A DNA stretch of 64,000 nt, from contig NW_027526500.1 in NCBI RefSeq assembly GCF_052857255.1, positions 930,001 through 994,000 of the forward strand, given 5' to 3'. A program made the translations under genes and the position numbers. The notes beneath the pieces are model-generated. The model was not told the DNA's origin and searched no databases. It saw only the letters and a program-made list of their open reading frames with translations. This DNA comes from Amblyomma americanum. Taxonomy: Eukaryota > Arthropoda > Arachnida > Ixodida > Ixodidae. Of this stretch, positions 24,147 through 37,610 are shown piece after piece; position 1 is the stretch's first letter; each line of letters begins with the position of its first letter.

Positions 24147-26321
24147 TTGACGCGTATCAGAGGAAAACTTGTAAAACCGATGTGTTGTGATTTAGCTCGT
24201 TTCGGTCTAAAACAGCTTGTTTCGTGGTATTATGCACGAATACATGCTTTTCGCGCAGTTATAAAAGAAAAAGTTTTGACGCGTATCAGAGGAACACTTG
24301 TAAAACCGATGTGTTCAGGTATAGCTCGTTTTGGTATAAAACCGCTTGTTTCGATGTTTTAAGCACGAATACATCTTTTCGCGCAGTTATAGAAGAAAAT
24401 ATTTTGACGCCTAATAGGGAGACTTGTAAAACCGATGTGTTGTGATTTAGCTCGTTTCGGTCTAAAACAGCTTGTTTCGTTGTATTAAGCACGAATACAT
24501 GCTTTTCGCGCAGTTATAAGTGAAAAAGTTTTGACGCGTATCAGAGGAACACTTGTAAAACCGATATGTTGTGATTTAGCTCGTTTCGGTCTAAAACAGC
24601 TTGTTTCGTTGTATTAAGCACGAATACAAGCTTTTCGCGCAGTTATAAGAGAAAAAGTTTTGACGCGTATCAGAGGAAAACTTGTAAAACCGATGTGTTC
24701 AGATTTAGCTCGTTTCGGTCTAAAACAGCTTGTTTCGTTGTATTAAGCACGAATACATGCTTTTCGCGCAGTTATAAGAGAAAAAGTTGACGCGTATCAC
24801 GTGGATACTTGTAAAACCGATGTGTTCAGATATAGCTCGTTTTGGTATAAAACAGCTTGTTTCGTTGTTTTAAGCACGAATACAAGCCTTTCGCGCAGTT
24901 ATAGAAGAAAAAGTTTTGACGCGTATTGAGGGACACTTGTAAAACCGATGTGTTCAGATTTAGCTCATCTCGGTCTAAAACAGCTTGTTTCATTGTTTTA
25001 AGCACGAATACATGCTTTTCGCGCAGTTATAAGAGAAAAAGTTTAGACGCGTATCAGGGGAACACTTGTAAAACCGATGTGTTGTGATTTAGCTCGTTTC
25101 GGTCTAAAACAGCTTGTTTCGTTGTATTAAGCAAGAATACATGCTTTTCGCGCTGTTATAAGAGAAAACGTTTTGACGCGTGTCACAGGGACACTTGTAA
25201 AACCGATGTGTTCTGATTTAGCTCGTTTTGGTATAAAACAACTTGTTTCGTTGTTTTAAGCAAGAATACATGCTTTTCGCGCAGTTATAGAAGGAAAAGT
25301 TTTGACGCGTATTAGAGACTTGTAAAACCGATGTGTTGTGATTAAGCTCGTTACGGTCTAAAACAGCTTGTTTCGTTGTTTTAAGCACGAATACATGCTT
25401 TTCGCGCAGTTATAGAAGAAAAAGTTTTGACGCGTATTAGAGGTACACTTGTAAAACCGATGTGTTGTGATTTAGCTCGTTTCGGACTAAAACAGCTTGT
25501 TTCGTTGTTTTAAGCACGAATACATGCTTTTCGCGCAGTTATAAGAGAAAACGTTTATACGCGTATCAAGGGAACACTTGTAAAACCGATGTGTTGTGAT
25601 TTAGCTCGTTTCGGACTAAAACAGCTTGTTTAGTTGTATTAGGCACGAATACATGCTTTTCGCGCAGTTTTAGAAGAAAAAGTTTTGACGCGTATTAGAG
25701 GGACACTTGTAAAACAGTTTTCAGATTTAGGTCATCTCAGTCTAAAACAACTTTTTTCGTTGTATTAAGCACGAATACATGCTTTTCGCACAGTTATAAG
25801 AGAAAAAGTTTTGACGCGTATCAGAGGAACACTTGTAAAACCGATGTGTTCTGATTTAGCTCGTTTCGGTCTAAAACCGCTTGTTTCGTTGTATTAAGCA
25901 CGAATACATGCTTTTCGCGCAGTTATAAGAGAAAAAGTTTTGACGCGTATCAGAGGAACACTTGTAAAACCGATGTGTTCAGATTTACCTCGTTTCGGTC
26001 TAAAACAGCTTGTTTCGCTGGATTAATTACGAACACATGCTTTTCGCGCAGTTATAACAGAAAAAGTTTTGACGCGTGTCACAAGGACACTTGTAAAACC
26101 GATGTGTTCAGATTTAGCTCGTTTCGGTCTAAAACAGCTTGTTTCGTTGTATTAAGCACGAATACATGCTTTTCGCGCAGTTTTAGAAGAAAAAGTTTTG
26201 ACGCGTATTAGAGGGACACTTGTTAAAGTTTTCAGATTTAGGTCATCTCAGTCTAAAACAGCTTGTTTCGTTGTATTAAGCACGAATACAAGCTTTTCGC
26301 GCAGTTATAAGAGAAAAAGTT
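24147..26321. repeat. Beta HOR unit, 17 monomers, 2,175 bp
   Basis: This unit runs from L to L and matches 37,611-39,914 but is 129 bp shorter. Near 26,260 a J monomer (GTTAAAGTTTTCAG...CTCAGTCTAAAACAG) is fused to the next monomer, which continues as CTTGTTTCG...ACAAGCTTTTC, so one complete monomer is missing. It includes the unusual ATTAAGCTCGTTACGG monomer near 25,342. Confidence 0.85.
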
Positions 26322-28631
26322 TTGACGCGTATCAGAGGAAAACTTGTAAAACCGATGTGTTGTGATTTAGCTCGTTTCGGTCTAAAACAGCTTGTTTCGT
26401 GGTATTATGCACGAATACATGCTTTTCGCGCAGTTATAAAAGAAAAAGTTTTGACGCGTATCAGAGGAACACTTGTAAAACCGATGTGTTCAGATATAGC
26501 TCGTTTTGGTATAAAACCGCTTGTTTCGATGTTTTAAGCACGAATACATCTTTTCGCGCAGTTATAGAAGAAAACATTTTGACGCCTAATAGGGAGACTT
26601 GTAAAACCGATGTGTTGTGATTTAGCTCGTTTCGGTCTAAAACAGCTTGTTTCGTTGTATTAAGCACGAATACAAGCTTTTCGCGCAGTTATAAGAGAAA
26701 AAGTTTTGACGCGTATCAGAGGAAAACTTGTAAAACCGATGTGTTCAGATTTAGCTCGTTTCGGTCTAAAACAGCTTGTTTCGTTGTATTAAGCACGAAT
26801 ACATGCTTTTCGCGCAGTTATAAGAGAAAAAGTTGACGCGTATCACGTGGATACTTGTAAAACCGATGTGTTCAGATATAGCTCGTTTTGGTATAAAACA
26901 GCTTGTTTCGTTGTTTTAAGCACGAATACAAGCCTTTCGCGCAGTTATAGAAGAAAACGTTTTGACGCGTATTGAGGGACACTTGTAAAACCGATGTGTT
27001 CAGATTTAGCTCATCTCGGTCTAAAACAGCTTGTTTCGTTGTTTTAAGCACGAATACATGCTTTTCGCGCAGTTATAAGAGAAAAAGTTTTGACGCGTAT
27101 CAGAGGAACACTTGTAAAACCGATGTGTTCAGATTTAGCTCATCTCGGTCTAAAACAGCTTGTTTCGTTGTTTTAAGCACGAATACATGCTTTTCGCGCA
27201 GTTATAAGTGAGAAAGTTTTGACGCGTATCAGAGGAACACTTGTAAAACCGATATGTTGTGATTTAGCTCGTTTCGGTCTAAAACAGCTTGTTTCGTTGT
27301 ATTAAGCACGAATACAAGCTTTTCGCGCAGTTATAAGAGAAAAAGTTTTGACGCGTATCAGAGGAAAACTTGTAAAACCGATGTGTTCAGATTTAGCTCG
27401 TTTCGGTCTAAAACAGCTTGTTTCGTTGTATTAAGCAAGAATACATGCTTTTCGCGCTGTTATAAGAGAAAACGTTTTGACGCGTGTCACAGGGACACTT
27501 GTAAAACCGATGTGTTCTGATTTAGATCGTTTTGGTCTAAAACAGCTTGTTTCGCTGGATTAATTACGAACACATGCTTTTCGCGCAGTTATAAGAGAAA
27601 AAGTTTTGACGCGTGTCACAAGGACACTTGTAAAACCGATGTGTTCAGATTTAGCTCGTTTCGGTCTAAAACAGCTTGTTTCGTTGTTTTAAGCACGAAT
27701 ACAAGCCTTTCGCGCAGTTATAGAAGAAAAAGTTTTGACGCGTATTGAGGGACACTTGTAAAACCGATGTGTTCAGATTTAGCTCATCTCGGTCTAAAAC
27801 AGCTTGTTTCGTTGTTTTAAGCACGAATACATGCTTTTCGCGCAGTTATAAGAGAAAAAGTTTTGACGCGTATCAGAGGAACACTTGTAAAACCGATGTG
27901 TTGTGATTTAGCTCGTTTCAGACTAAAACAGCTTGTTTCATTGTTTTAAGCACGAATACATGCTTTTCGCGCAGTTATAAGAGAAAAAGTTTAGACGCGT
28001 ATCAGGGGAACACTTGTAAAACCGATGTGTTGTGATTTAGCTCGTTTCGGTCTAAAACCGCTTGTTTCGTTGTATTAAGCACGAATACATGCTTTTCGCG
28101 CAGTTATAAGAGAAAAAGTTTTGACGCGTATCAGAGGAACACTTGTAAAACCGATGTGTTCAGATTTACCTCGTTTCGGTCTAAAACAGCTTGTTTCGCT
28201 GGATTAATTACGAACACACGCTTTTCGCGCAGTTATAAGAGAAAACGTTTTGACGCGTGTCACAAGGACACTTGTAAAACCGATGTGTTCAGATTTAGCT
28301 CGTTTCGGTCTAAAACAGCTTGTTTCGTTGTATTAAGCACGAATACATGCTTTTCGCGCAGTTTTAGAAGAAAAAGTTTTGACGCGTATTAGAGGGACAC
28401 TTGTTAAAGTTTTCAGATTTAGGTCATCTCAGTCTAAAACAGCTTTTTTCGTTGTATTAAGCACGAATACATGCTTTTCGCACAGTTATAGGAGAAAAAG
28501 TTTTGACGCGTATCAGAGGAACACTTGTAAAACCGATGTGTTGTGATTCAGCTCGTTTCGGTCTAAAACAGCTTGTTTCGTTGTATTAAGCACGAATACA
28601 AGCTTTTCGCGCAGTTATAAGAGAAAAAGTT
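26322..28631. repeat. Beta HOR unit, 18 monomers, 2,310 bp
   Basis: The right part carries a private TTTAGATCG change (27,521), shared only with the unit at 32,994 (34,064). The offset is 6,543 bp, or 51 monomers. The GAACACACGCTTTTCG variant near 28,213 is shared with the copies near 21,290, 30,140 and 34,755. Confidence 0.82.
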
Positions 28632-30557
28632 TTGACGCGTATCAGAGGAAAACTTGTAAAACCGATGTGTTGTGATTTAGCTCGTTTCGGTCTAAAACAG
28701 CTTGTTTCGTGGTATTATGCACGAATACATGCTTTTCGCGCAGTTATAAAAGAAAAAGTTTTGACGCGTATCAGAGGAACACTTGTAAAACCGATGTGTT
28801 CAGATATAGCTCGTTTTGGTATAAAACCGCTTGTTTCGATGTTTTAAGCACGAATACATCTTTTCGCGCAGTTATAGAAGAAAACATTTTGACGCCTAAT
28901 AGGGAGACTTGTAAAACCGATGTGTTGTGATTTAGCTCGTTTCGGTCTAAAACAGCTTGTTTCGTTGTATTAAGCACGAATACATGCTTTTCGCGCAGTT
29001 ATAAGTGAAAAAGTTTTGACGCGTATTAGAGGAAAACTTGTAAAACCGATGTGTTGTGATTTACCTCGTTTCGGTCTAAAACAGCTTGTTTCGTTGGATT
29101 AATCACGAACACATGCTTTTCGCGCAGTTATAAGAGAAAAAGTTTTGACGCGTGTCACAAGAACACTTGTAAAACCGATGTGTTCAGATTTAGGTCATCT
29201 CAGTCTAAAACAGCTTTTTTCGTTGTATTAAGCACGAATACATGCTTTTCGCACAGTTATAAGAGAAAAAGTTTTGACGCGTATCAGAGGAACACTTGTA
29301 AAACCGATGTGTTGTGATTTAGCTCGTTTCGGTCTAAAACAGCTTGTTTCGTTGGATTAATCACGAACACATGCTTTTCGCGCAGTTATAAGAGAAAAAG
29401 TTTTGACGCGTGTCACAGGGACACTTGTAAAACCGATGTGTTCAGATTTAGCTCATCTCGGTCTAAAACAGCTTGTTTCGTTGTTTTAAGCACGAATACA
29501 TGCTTTTCGCGCAGTTTTAAAAGAAAAAGTTTTGACGCGTATCAGAGGAACACTTGTAAAACCGATGTGTTGTGATTTAGCTCGTTTCAGACTAAAACAG
29601 CTTGTTTCGTTGTTTTAAGCACGAATACATGCTTTTCGCGCAGTTATAAGAGAAAAAGTTTTGACGCGTATTGAGGGACACTTGTAAAACCGATGTGTTC
29701 AGATTTAGCTCATCTCGGTCTAAAACAGCTTGTTTCGTTGTTTTAAGCACGAATACATGCTTTTCGCGCAGTTATAAGAGAAAAAGTTTTGACGCGTATC
29801 AGAGGAACACTTGTAAAACCGATGTGTTGTGATTTAGCTCGTTTCAGACTAAAACAGCTTGTTTCATTGTTTTAAGCACGAATACATGCTTTTCGCGCAG
29901 TTATAAGAGAAAAAGTTTAGACGCGTATCAGGGGAACACTTGTAAAACCGATGTGTTGTGATTTAGCTCGTTTCGGTCTAAAACCGCTTGTTTCGTTGTA
30001 TTAAGCACGAATACATGCTTTTCTCGCAGTTATAAGAGAAAAAGTTTTGACGCGTATCAGAGGAACACTTGTAAAACCGATGTGTTCAGATTTACCTCGT
30101 TTCGGTCTAAAACAGCTTGTTTCGCTGGATTAATTACGAACACACGCTTTTCGCGCAGTTATAAGAGAAAACGTTTTGACGCGTGTCACAAGGACACTTG
30201 TAAAACCGATGTGTTCAGATTTAGCTCGTTTCGGTCTAAAACAGCTTGTTTCGTTGTATTAAGCACGAATACATGCTTTTCGCGCAGTTTTAGAAGAAAA
30301 AGTTTTGACGCGTATTAGAGGGACACTTGTTAAAGTTTTCAGATTTAGGTCATCTCAGTCTAAAACAGCTTTTTTCGTTGTATTAAGCACGAATACATGC
30401 TTTTCGCACAGTTATAGGAGAAAAAGTTTTGACGCGTATCAGAGGAACACTTGTAAAACCGATGTGTTGTGATTCAGCTCGTTTCGGTCTAAAACAGCTT
30501 GTTTCGTTGTATTAAGCACGAATACAAGCTTTTCGCGCAGTTATAAGAGAAAAAGTT
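28632..30557. repeat. Chimeric HOR unit (alpha head, beta tail), 15 monomers, 1,926 bp
   Basis: The first kilobase follows the alpha order, as at 30,558 and 21,711. Near 29,650 the CAGACTAAAAC monomer continues into GTTTTGACGCGTATTGAGGG. True alpha units read AGTTTAGACGCGTATCAGGGG at that point. From there the unit follows the beta tail seen at 27,740-28,631. The unit therefore looks like an unequal exchange product between an alpha and a beta unit. Confidence 0.82.
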
Positions 30558-32993
30558 TTGACGCGTATCAGAGGAAAACTTGTAAAACCGATGTGTTGTG
30601 ATTTAGCTCGTTTCGGTCTAAAACAGCTTGTTTCGTGGTATTATGCACGAATACATGCTTTTCGCGCAGTTATAAAAGAAAAAGTTTTGACGCGTATCAG
30701 AGGAACACTTGTAAAACCGATGTGTTCAGATATAGCTCGTTTTGGTATAAAACCGCTTGTTTCGATGTTTTAAGCACGAATACATCTTTTCGCGCAGTTA
30801 TAGAAGAAAACATTTTGACGCCTAATAGGGAGACTTGTAAAACCGATGTGTTGTGATTTAGCTCGTTTCGGTCTAAAACAGCTTGTTTCGTTGTATTAAG
30901 CACGAATACATGCTTTTCGCGCAGTTATAAGTGAAAAAGTTTTGACGCGTATTAGAGGAAAACTTGTAAAACCGATGTGTTGTGATTTACCTCGTTTCGG
31001 TCTAAAACAGCTTGTTTCGTTGGATTAATCACGAACACATGCTTTTCGCGCAGTTATAAGAGAAAAAGTTTTGACGCGTGTCACAAGAACACTTGTAAAA
31101 CCGATGTGTTCAGATTTAGGTCATCTCAGTCTAAAACAGCTTTTTTCGTTGTATTAAGCACGAATACATGCTTTTCGCACAGTTATAAGAGAAAAAGTTT
31201 TGACGCGTATCAGAGGAACACTTGTAAAACCGATGTGTTGTGATTTAGCTCGTTTCGGTCTAAAACAGCTTGTTTCGTTGGATTAATCACGAACACATGC
31301 TTTTCGCGCAGTTATAAGAGAAAAAGTTTTGACGCGTGTCACAGGGACACTTGTAAAACCGATGTGTTCAGATTTAGCTCATCTCGGTCTAAAACAGCTT
31401 GTTTCGTTGTTTTAAGCACGAATACATGCTTTTCGCGCAGTTTTAAAAGAAAAAGTTTTGACGCGTATCAGAGGAACACTTGTAAAACCGATGTGTTGTG
31501 ATTTAGCTCGTTTCAGACTAAAACAGCTTGTTTCGTTGTTTTAAGCACGAATGCATGCTTTTCGCGCAGTTATAAGAGAAAAAGTTTAGACGCGTATCAG
31601 GGGAACACTTGTAAAACCGATGTGTTGTGATTTAGCTCGTTTCGGTCTAAAACAGCTTGTTTCGTTGTATTAAGCAAGAATACATGCTTTTCGCGCTGTT
31701 ATAAGAGAAAACGTTTTGACGCGTGTCACAGGGACACTTGTAAAACCGATGTGTTCTGATTTAGCTCGTTTCGGTCTAAAACAGCTTGTTTCGTTGTATT
31801 AAGCACGAATACATGCTTTTCGCGCAGTTATAAGAGAAAAAGTTTTGACGCGTATCAGAGGAACACTTGTAAAACCGATGTGTTCAGATTTACCTCGTTT
31901 CGGTCTAAAACAGCTTGTTTCGTTGGATTAAGCAGGAATACATGCTTTTCGCGCACTTATAAGAGAAAAAGTTTTGACGCGTATCACGTGGATACTTCTA
32001 AAACCGATGTGTTGTGATTTAGCTCGTTTCGGTCTAAAACAGCTTGTTTCGTTGTATTAAGCAAGAATACATGCTTTTCACGCAGTTATGAGAGAAAAAG
32101 TTTTGACGCGTGTCACAGGGACACTTGTAAAACCGATGTGTTCAGATTTAGCTCGTTTTGGTATAAAACAGCTTGTTTCGTTGTTTTAAGCACGAATATA
32201 TGCTTTTCGCGCAGGTATAGAAGGAAAAGTTTTGACGCGTATTAGAGACTTGTAAAACCGATGTGTTGTGATTTAGCTCGTTTCGGTCTAAAACCGCTTG
32301 TTTCGATGTTTTAAGCACGAATACATCTTTTCGCGCAGTTTTAGAAGAAAACATTTTGACGCGTAATAGGGAGACTTGTAAAACCGATGTGTTGTGATTT
32401 AGCTCGTTTCGGTCTAAAACAGCTTGTTTCGTTGTATTAAGCACGAATACATGCTTTTCGCGCAGTTATTAGAGAAAAAGTTTTGACGCGTATCAGAGGA
32501 AAACTTGTAAAACCGATGTGTTGTGATTTACCTCGTTTCGGTCTGAAACAGCTTGTTTCGCTGGATTAATTACGAACACATGCTTTTCGCGCAGTTATAA
32601 GAGAAAAAGTTTTGACGCGTGTCACAAGCACACTTGTAAAACCGATGTGTTCAGATTTAGCTCGTTTCGGTCTAAAACAGCTTGTTTCGTTGTATTAAGC
32701 ACGAATACATGCTTTTCGCGCAGTTTTAGAAGAAAAAGTTTTGACGCGTATTAGAGGGACACTTGTTAAAGCTTTCAGATTTAGGTCATCTCAGTCTAAA
32801 ACAGCTTTTTTCGTTGTAATAAGCACGAATACATGCTTTTCGCACAGTTATAGGAGAAAAAGTTTTGACGCGTATCAGAGGAACATTTGTAAAACCGATG
32901 TGTTGTGATTCAGCTCGTTTCGGTCTAAAACAGCTTGTTTCGTTGTATTAAGCACGAATACAAGCTTTTCGCGCAGTTATAAGAGAAAAAGTT
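30558..32993. repeat. Alpha HOR unit 3, 19 monomers, 2,436 bp
   Basis: This is a complete alpha unit with its marker at 32,211, 783 bp before the next L. Private changes include GAATGCATGC near 31,550 and GTTAAAGCTTTCAG near 32,766. Confidence 0.88.
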
Positions 32994-35174
32994 TTGACGC
33001 GTATCAGAGGAAAACTTGTAAAACCGATGTGTTGTGATTTAGCTCGTTTCGGTCTAAAACAGCTTGTTTCGTGGTATTATGCACGAATACATGCTTTTCG
33101 CGCAGTTATAAAAGAAAAAGTTTTGACGCGTATCAGAGGAACACTTGTAAAACCGATGTGTTCAGGTATAGCTCGTTTTGGTATAAAACCGCTTGTTTCG
33201 ATGTTTTAAGCACGAATACATCTTTTCGCGCAGTTATAGAAGAAAACATTTTGACGCCTAATAGGGAGACTTGTAAAACCGATGTGTTGTGATTTAGCTC
33301 GTTTCGGTCTAAAACAGCTTGTTTCGTTGTATTAAGCACGAATACATGCTTTTCGCGCAGTTATAAGAGAAAAAGTTTTGACGCGTATCAGAGGAACACT
33401 TGTAAAACCGATATGTTGTGATTTAGCTCGTTTCGGTCTAAAACAGCTTGTTTCGTTGTATTAAGCACGAATACAAGCTTTTCGCGCAGTTATAAGAGAA
33501 AAAGTTTTGACGCGTATCAGAGGAAAACTTGTAAAACCGATGTGTTCAGATTTAGCTCGTTTCGGTCTAAAACAGCTTGTTTCGTTGTATTAAGCACGAA
33601 TACATGCTTTTCGCGCAGTTATAAGAGAAAAAGTTGACGCGTATCACGTGGATACTTGTAAAACCGATGTGTTCAGATATAGCTCGTTTTGGTATAAAAC
33701 AGCTTGTTTCGTTGTTTTAAGCACGAATACAAGCCTTTCGCGCAGTTATAGAAGAAAAAGTTTTGACGCGTATTGAGGGACACTTGTAAAACCGATGTGT
33801 TCAGATTTAGCTCATCTCGGTCTAAAACAGCTTGTTTCATTGTTTTAAGCACGAATACATGCTTTTCGCGCAGTTATAAGAGAAAAAGTTTAGACGCGTA
33901 TCAGGGGAACACTTGTAAAACCGATGTGTTGTGATTTAGCTCGTTTCGGTCTAAAACAGCTTGTTTCGTTGTATTAAGCAAGAATACATGCTTTTCGCGC
34001 TGTTATAAGAGAAAACGTTTTGACGCGTGTCACAGGGACACTTGTAAAACCGATGTGTTCTGATTTAGATCGTTTTGGTCTAAAACAGCTTGTTTCGCTG
34101 GATTAATTACGAACACATGCTTTTCGCGCAGTTATAAGAGAAAAAGTTTTGACGCGTGTCACAAGGACACTTGTAAAACCGATGTGTTCAGATTTAGCTC
34201 GTTTCGGTCTAAAACAGCTTGTTTCGTTGTTTTAAGCACGAATACAAGCCTTTCGCGCAGTTATAGAAGAAAAAGTTTTGACGCGTATTGAGGGACACTT
34301 GTAAAACCGATGTGTTCAGATTTAGCTCATCTCGGTCTAAAACAGCTTGTTTCGTTGTTTTAAGCACGAATACATGCTTTTCGCGCAGTTATAAGAGAAA
34401 AAGTTTTGACGCGTATCAGAGGAACACTTGTAAAACCGATGTGTTGTGATTTAGCTCGTTTCAGACTAAAACAGCTTGTTTCATTGTTTTAAGCACGAAT
34501 ACATGCTTTTCGCGCAGTTATAAGAGAAAAAGTTTAAACGCGTATCAGGGGAACACTTGTAAAACCGATGTGTTGTGATTTAGCTCGTTTCGGTCTAAAA
34601 CCGCTTGTTTCGTTGTATTAAGCACGAATACATGCTTTTCGCGCAGTTATAAGAGAAAAAGTTTTGACGCGTATCAGAGGAACACTTGTAAAACCGATGT
34701 GTTCAGATTTACCTCGTTTCGGTCTAAAACAGCTTGTTTCGCTGGATTAATTACGAACACACGCTTTTCGCGCAGTTATAAGAGAAAACGTTTTGACGCG
34801 TGTCACAAGGACACTTGTAAAACCGATGTGTTCAGATTTAGCTCGTTTCGGTCTAAAACAGCTTGTTTCGTTGTATTAAGCACGAATACATGCTTTTCGC
34901 GCAGTTTTAGAAGAAAAAGTTTTGACGCGTATTAGAGGGACACTTGTTAAAGTTTTCAGATTTAGGTCATCTCAGTCTAAAACAGCTTTTTTCGTTGTAT
35001 TAAGCACGAATACATGCTTTTCGCACAGTTATAGGAGAAAAAGTTTTGACGCGTATCAGAGGAACACTTGTAAAACCGATGTGTTGTGATTCAGCTCGTT
35101 TCGGTCTAAAACAGCTTGTTTCGTTGTATTAAGCACGAATACAAGCTTTTCGCGCAGTTATAAGAGAAAAAGTT
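32994..35174. repeat. Beta HOR unit, 17 monomers, 2,181 bp
   Basis: This unit runs from L to L without the alpha marker. Its first half follows the unit at 24,147. Its second half, from the TTTAGATCG monomer at 34,064, follows the unit at 26,322. A private AGTTTAAACGCG variant occurs near 34,533. Confidence 0.82.
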
Positions 35175-37610
35175 TTGACGCGTATCAGAGGAAAACTTGT
35201 AAAACCGATGTGTTGTGATTTAGCTCGTTTCGGTCTAAAACAGCTTGTTTCGTGGTATTATGCACGAATACATGCTTTTCGCGCAGTTATAAAAGAAAAA
35301 GTTTTGACGCGTATCAGAGGAACACTTGTAAAACCGATGTGTTCAGATATAGCTCGTTTTGGTATAAAACCGCTTGTTTCGATGTTTTAAGCACGAATAC
35401 ATCTTTTCGCGCAGTTATAGAAGAAAACATTTTGACGCCTAATAGGGAGACTTGTAAAACCGATGTGTTGTGATTTAGCTCGTTTCGGTCTAAAACAGCT
35501 TGTTTCGTTGTATTAAGCACGAATACATGCTTTTCGCGCAGTTATAAGTGAAAAAGTTTTGACGCGTATTAGAGGAAAACTTGTAAAACCGATGTGTTGT
35601 GATTTACCTCGTTTCGGTCTAAAACAGCTTGTTTCGTTGGATTATTCACGAACACATGCTTTTCGCGCAGTTATAAGAGAAAAAGTTTTGACGCGTGTCA
35701 CAAGAACACTTGTAAAACCGATGTGTTCAGATTTAGGTCATCTCAGTCTAAAACAGCTTTTTTCGTTGTATTAAGCACGAATACATGCTTTTCGCACAGT
35801 TATAAGAGAAAAAGTTTTGACGCGTATCAGAGGAACACTTGTAAAACCGATGTGTTGTGATTTAGCTCGTTTCGGTCTAAAACAGCTTGTTTCGTTGGAT
35901 TAATCACGAACACATGCTTTTCGCGCAGTTATAAGAGAAAAAGTTTTGACGCGTGTCACAGGGACACTTGTAAAACCGATGTGTTCAGATTTAGCTCATC
36001 TCGGTCTAAAACAGCTTGTTTCGTTGTTTTAAGCACGAATACATGCTTTTCGCGCAGTTTTAAAAGAAAAAGTTTTGACGCGTATCAGAGGAACACTTGT
36101 AAAACCGATGTGTTGTGATTTAGCTCGTTTCAGACTAAAACAGCTTGTTTCGTTGTTTTAAGCACGAATACATGCTTTTCGCGCAGTTATAAGAGAAAAA
36201 GTTTAGACGCGTATCAGGGGAACACTTGTAAAACCGATGTGTTGTGATTTAGCTCGTTTCGGTCTAAAACAGCTTGTTTCGTTGTATTAAGCAAGAATAC
36301 ATGCTTTTCGCGCTGTTATAAGAGAAAACGTTTTGACGCGTGTCACAGGGACACTTGTAAAACCGATGTGTTCTGATTTAGCTCGTTTCGGTCTAAAACA
36401 GCTTGTTTCGTTGTATTAAGCACGAATACATGCTTTTCGCGCAGTTATAAGAGAAAAAGTTTTGACGCGTATCAGAGGAACACTTGTAAAACCGATGTGT
36501 TCAGATTTACCTCGTTTCGGTCTAAAACAGCTTGTTTCGTTGGATTAAGCAGGAATACATGCTTTTCGCGCACTTATAAGAGAAAAAGTTTTGACGCGTA
36601 TCACGTGGATACTTCTAAAACCGATGTGTTGTGATTTAGCTCGTTTCGGTCTAAAACAGCTTGTTTCGTTGTATTAAGCAAGAATACATGCTTTTCACGC
36701 AGTTATGAGAGAAAAAGTTTTGACGCGTGTCACAGGGACACTTGTAAAACCGATGTGTTCAGATTTAGCTCGTTTTGGTATAAAACAGCTTGTTTCGTTG
36801 TTTTAAGCACGAATATATGCTTTTCGCGCAGGTATAGAAGGAAAAGTTTTGACGCGTATTAGAGACTTGTAAAACCGATGTGTTGTGATTTAGCTCGTTT
36901 CGGTCTAAAACCGCTTGTTTCGATGTTTTAAGCACGAATACATCTTTTCGCGCAGTTTTAGAAGAAAACATTTTGACGCGTAATAGGGAGACTTGTAAAA
37001 CCGATGTGTTGTGATTTAGCTCGTTTCGGTCTAAAACAGCTTGTTTCGTTGTATTAAGCACGAATACATGCTTTTCGCGCAGTTATTAGAGAAAAAGTTT
37101 TGACGCGTATCAGAGGAAAACTTGTAAAACCGATGTGTTGTGATTTACCTCGTTTCGGTCTGAAACAGCTTGTTTCGCTGGATTAATTACGAACACATGC
37201 TTTTCGCGCAGTTATAAGAGAAAAAGTTTTGACGCGTGTCACAAGCACACTTGTAAAACCGATGTGTTCAGATTTAGCTCGTTTCGGTCTAAAACAGCTT
37301 GTTTCGTTGTATTAAGCACGAATACATGCTTTTCGCGCAGTTTTAGAAGAAAAAGTTTTGACGCGTATTAGAGGGACACTTGTTAAAGTTTTCAGATTTA
37401 GGTCATCTCAGTCTAAAACAGCTTTTTTCGTTGTAATAAGCACGAATACATGCTTTTCGCACAGTTATAGGAGAAAAAGTTTTGACGCGTATCAGAGGAA
37501 CATTTGTAAAACCGATGTGTTGTGATTCAGCTCGTTTCGGTCTAAAACAGCTTGTTTCGTTGTATTAAGCACGAATACAAGCTTTTCGCGCAGTTATAAG
37601 AGAAAAAGTT
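35175..37610. repeat. Alpha HOR unit 4, 19 monomers, 2,436 bp
   Basis: This is a complete alpha unit with its marker at 36,828, 4,617 bp after the marker of alpha 3. It differs from alpha 3 at only a handful of positions seen by eye, such as GGATTATTCACG near 35,640. Confidence 0.88.
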
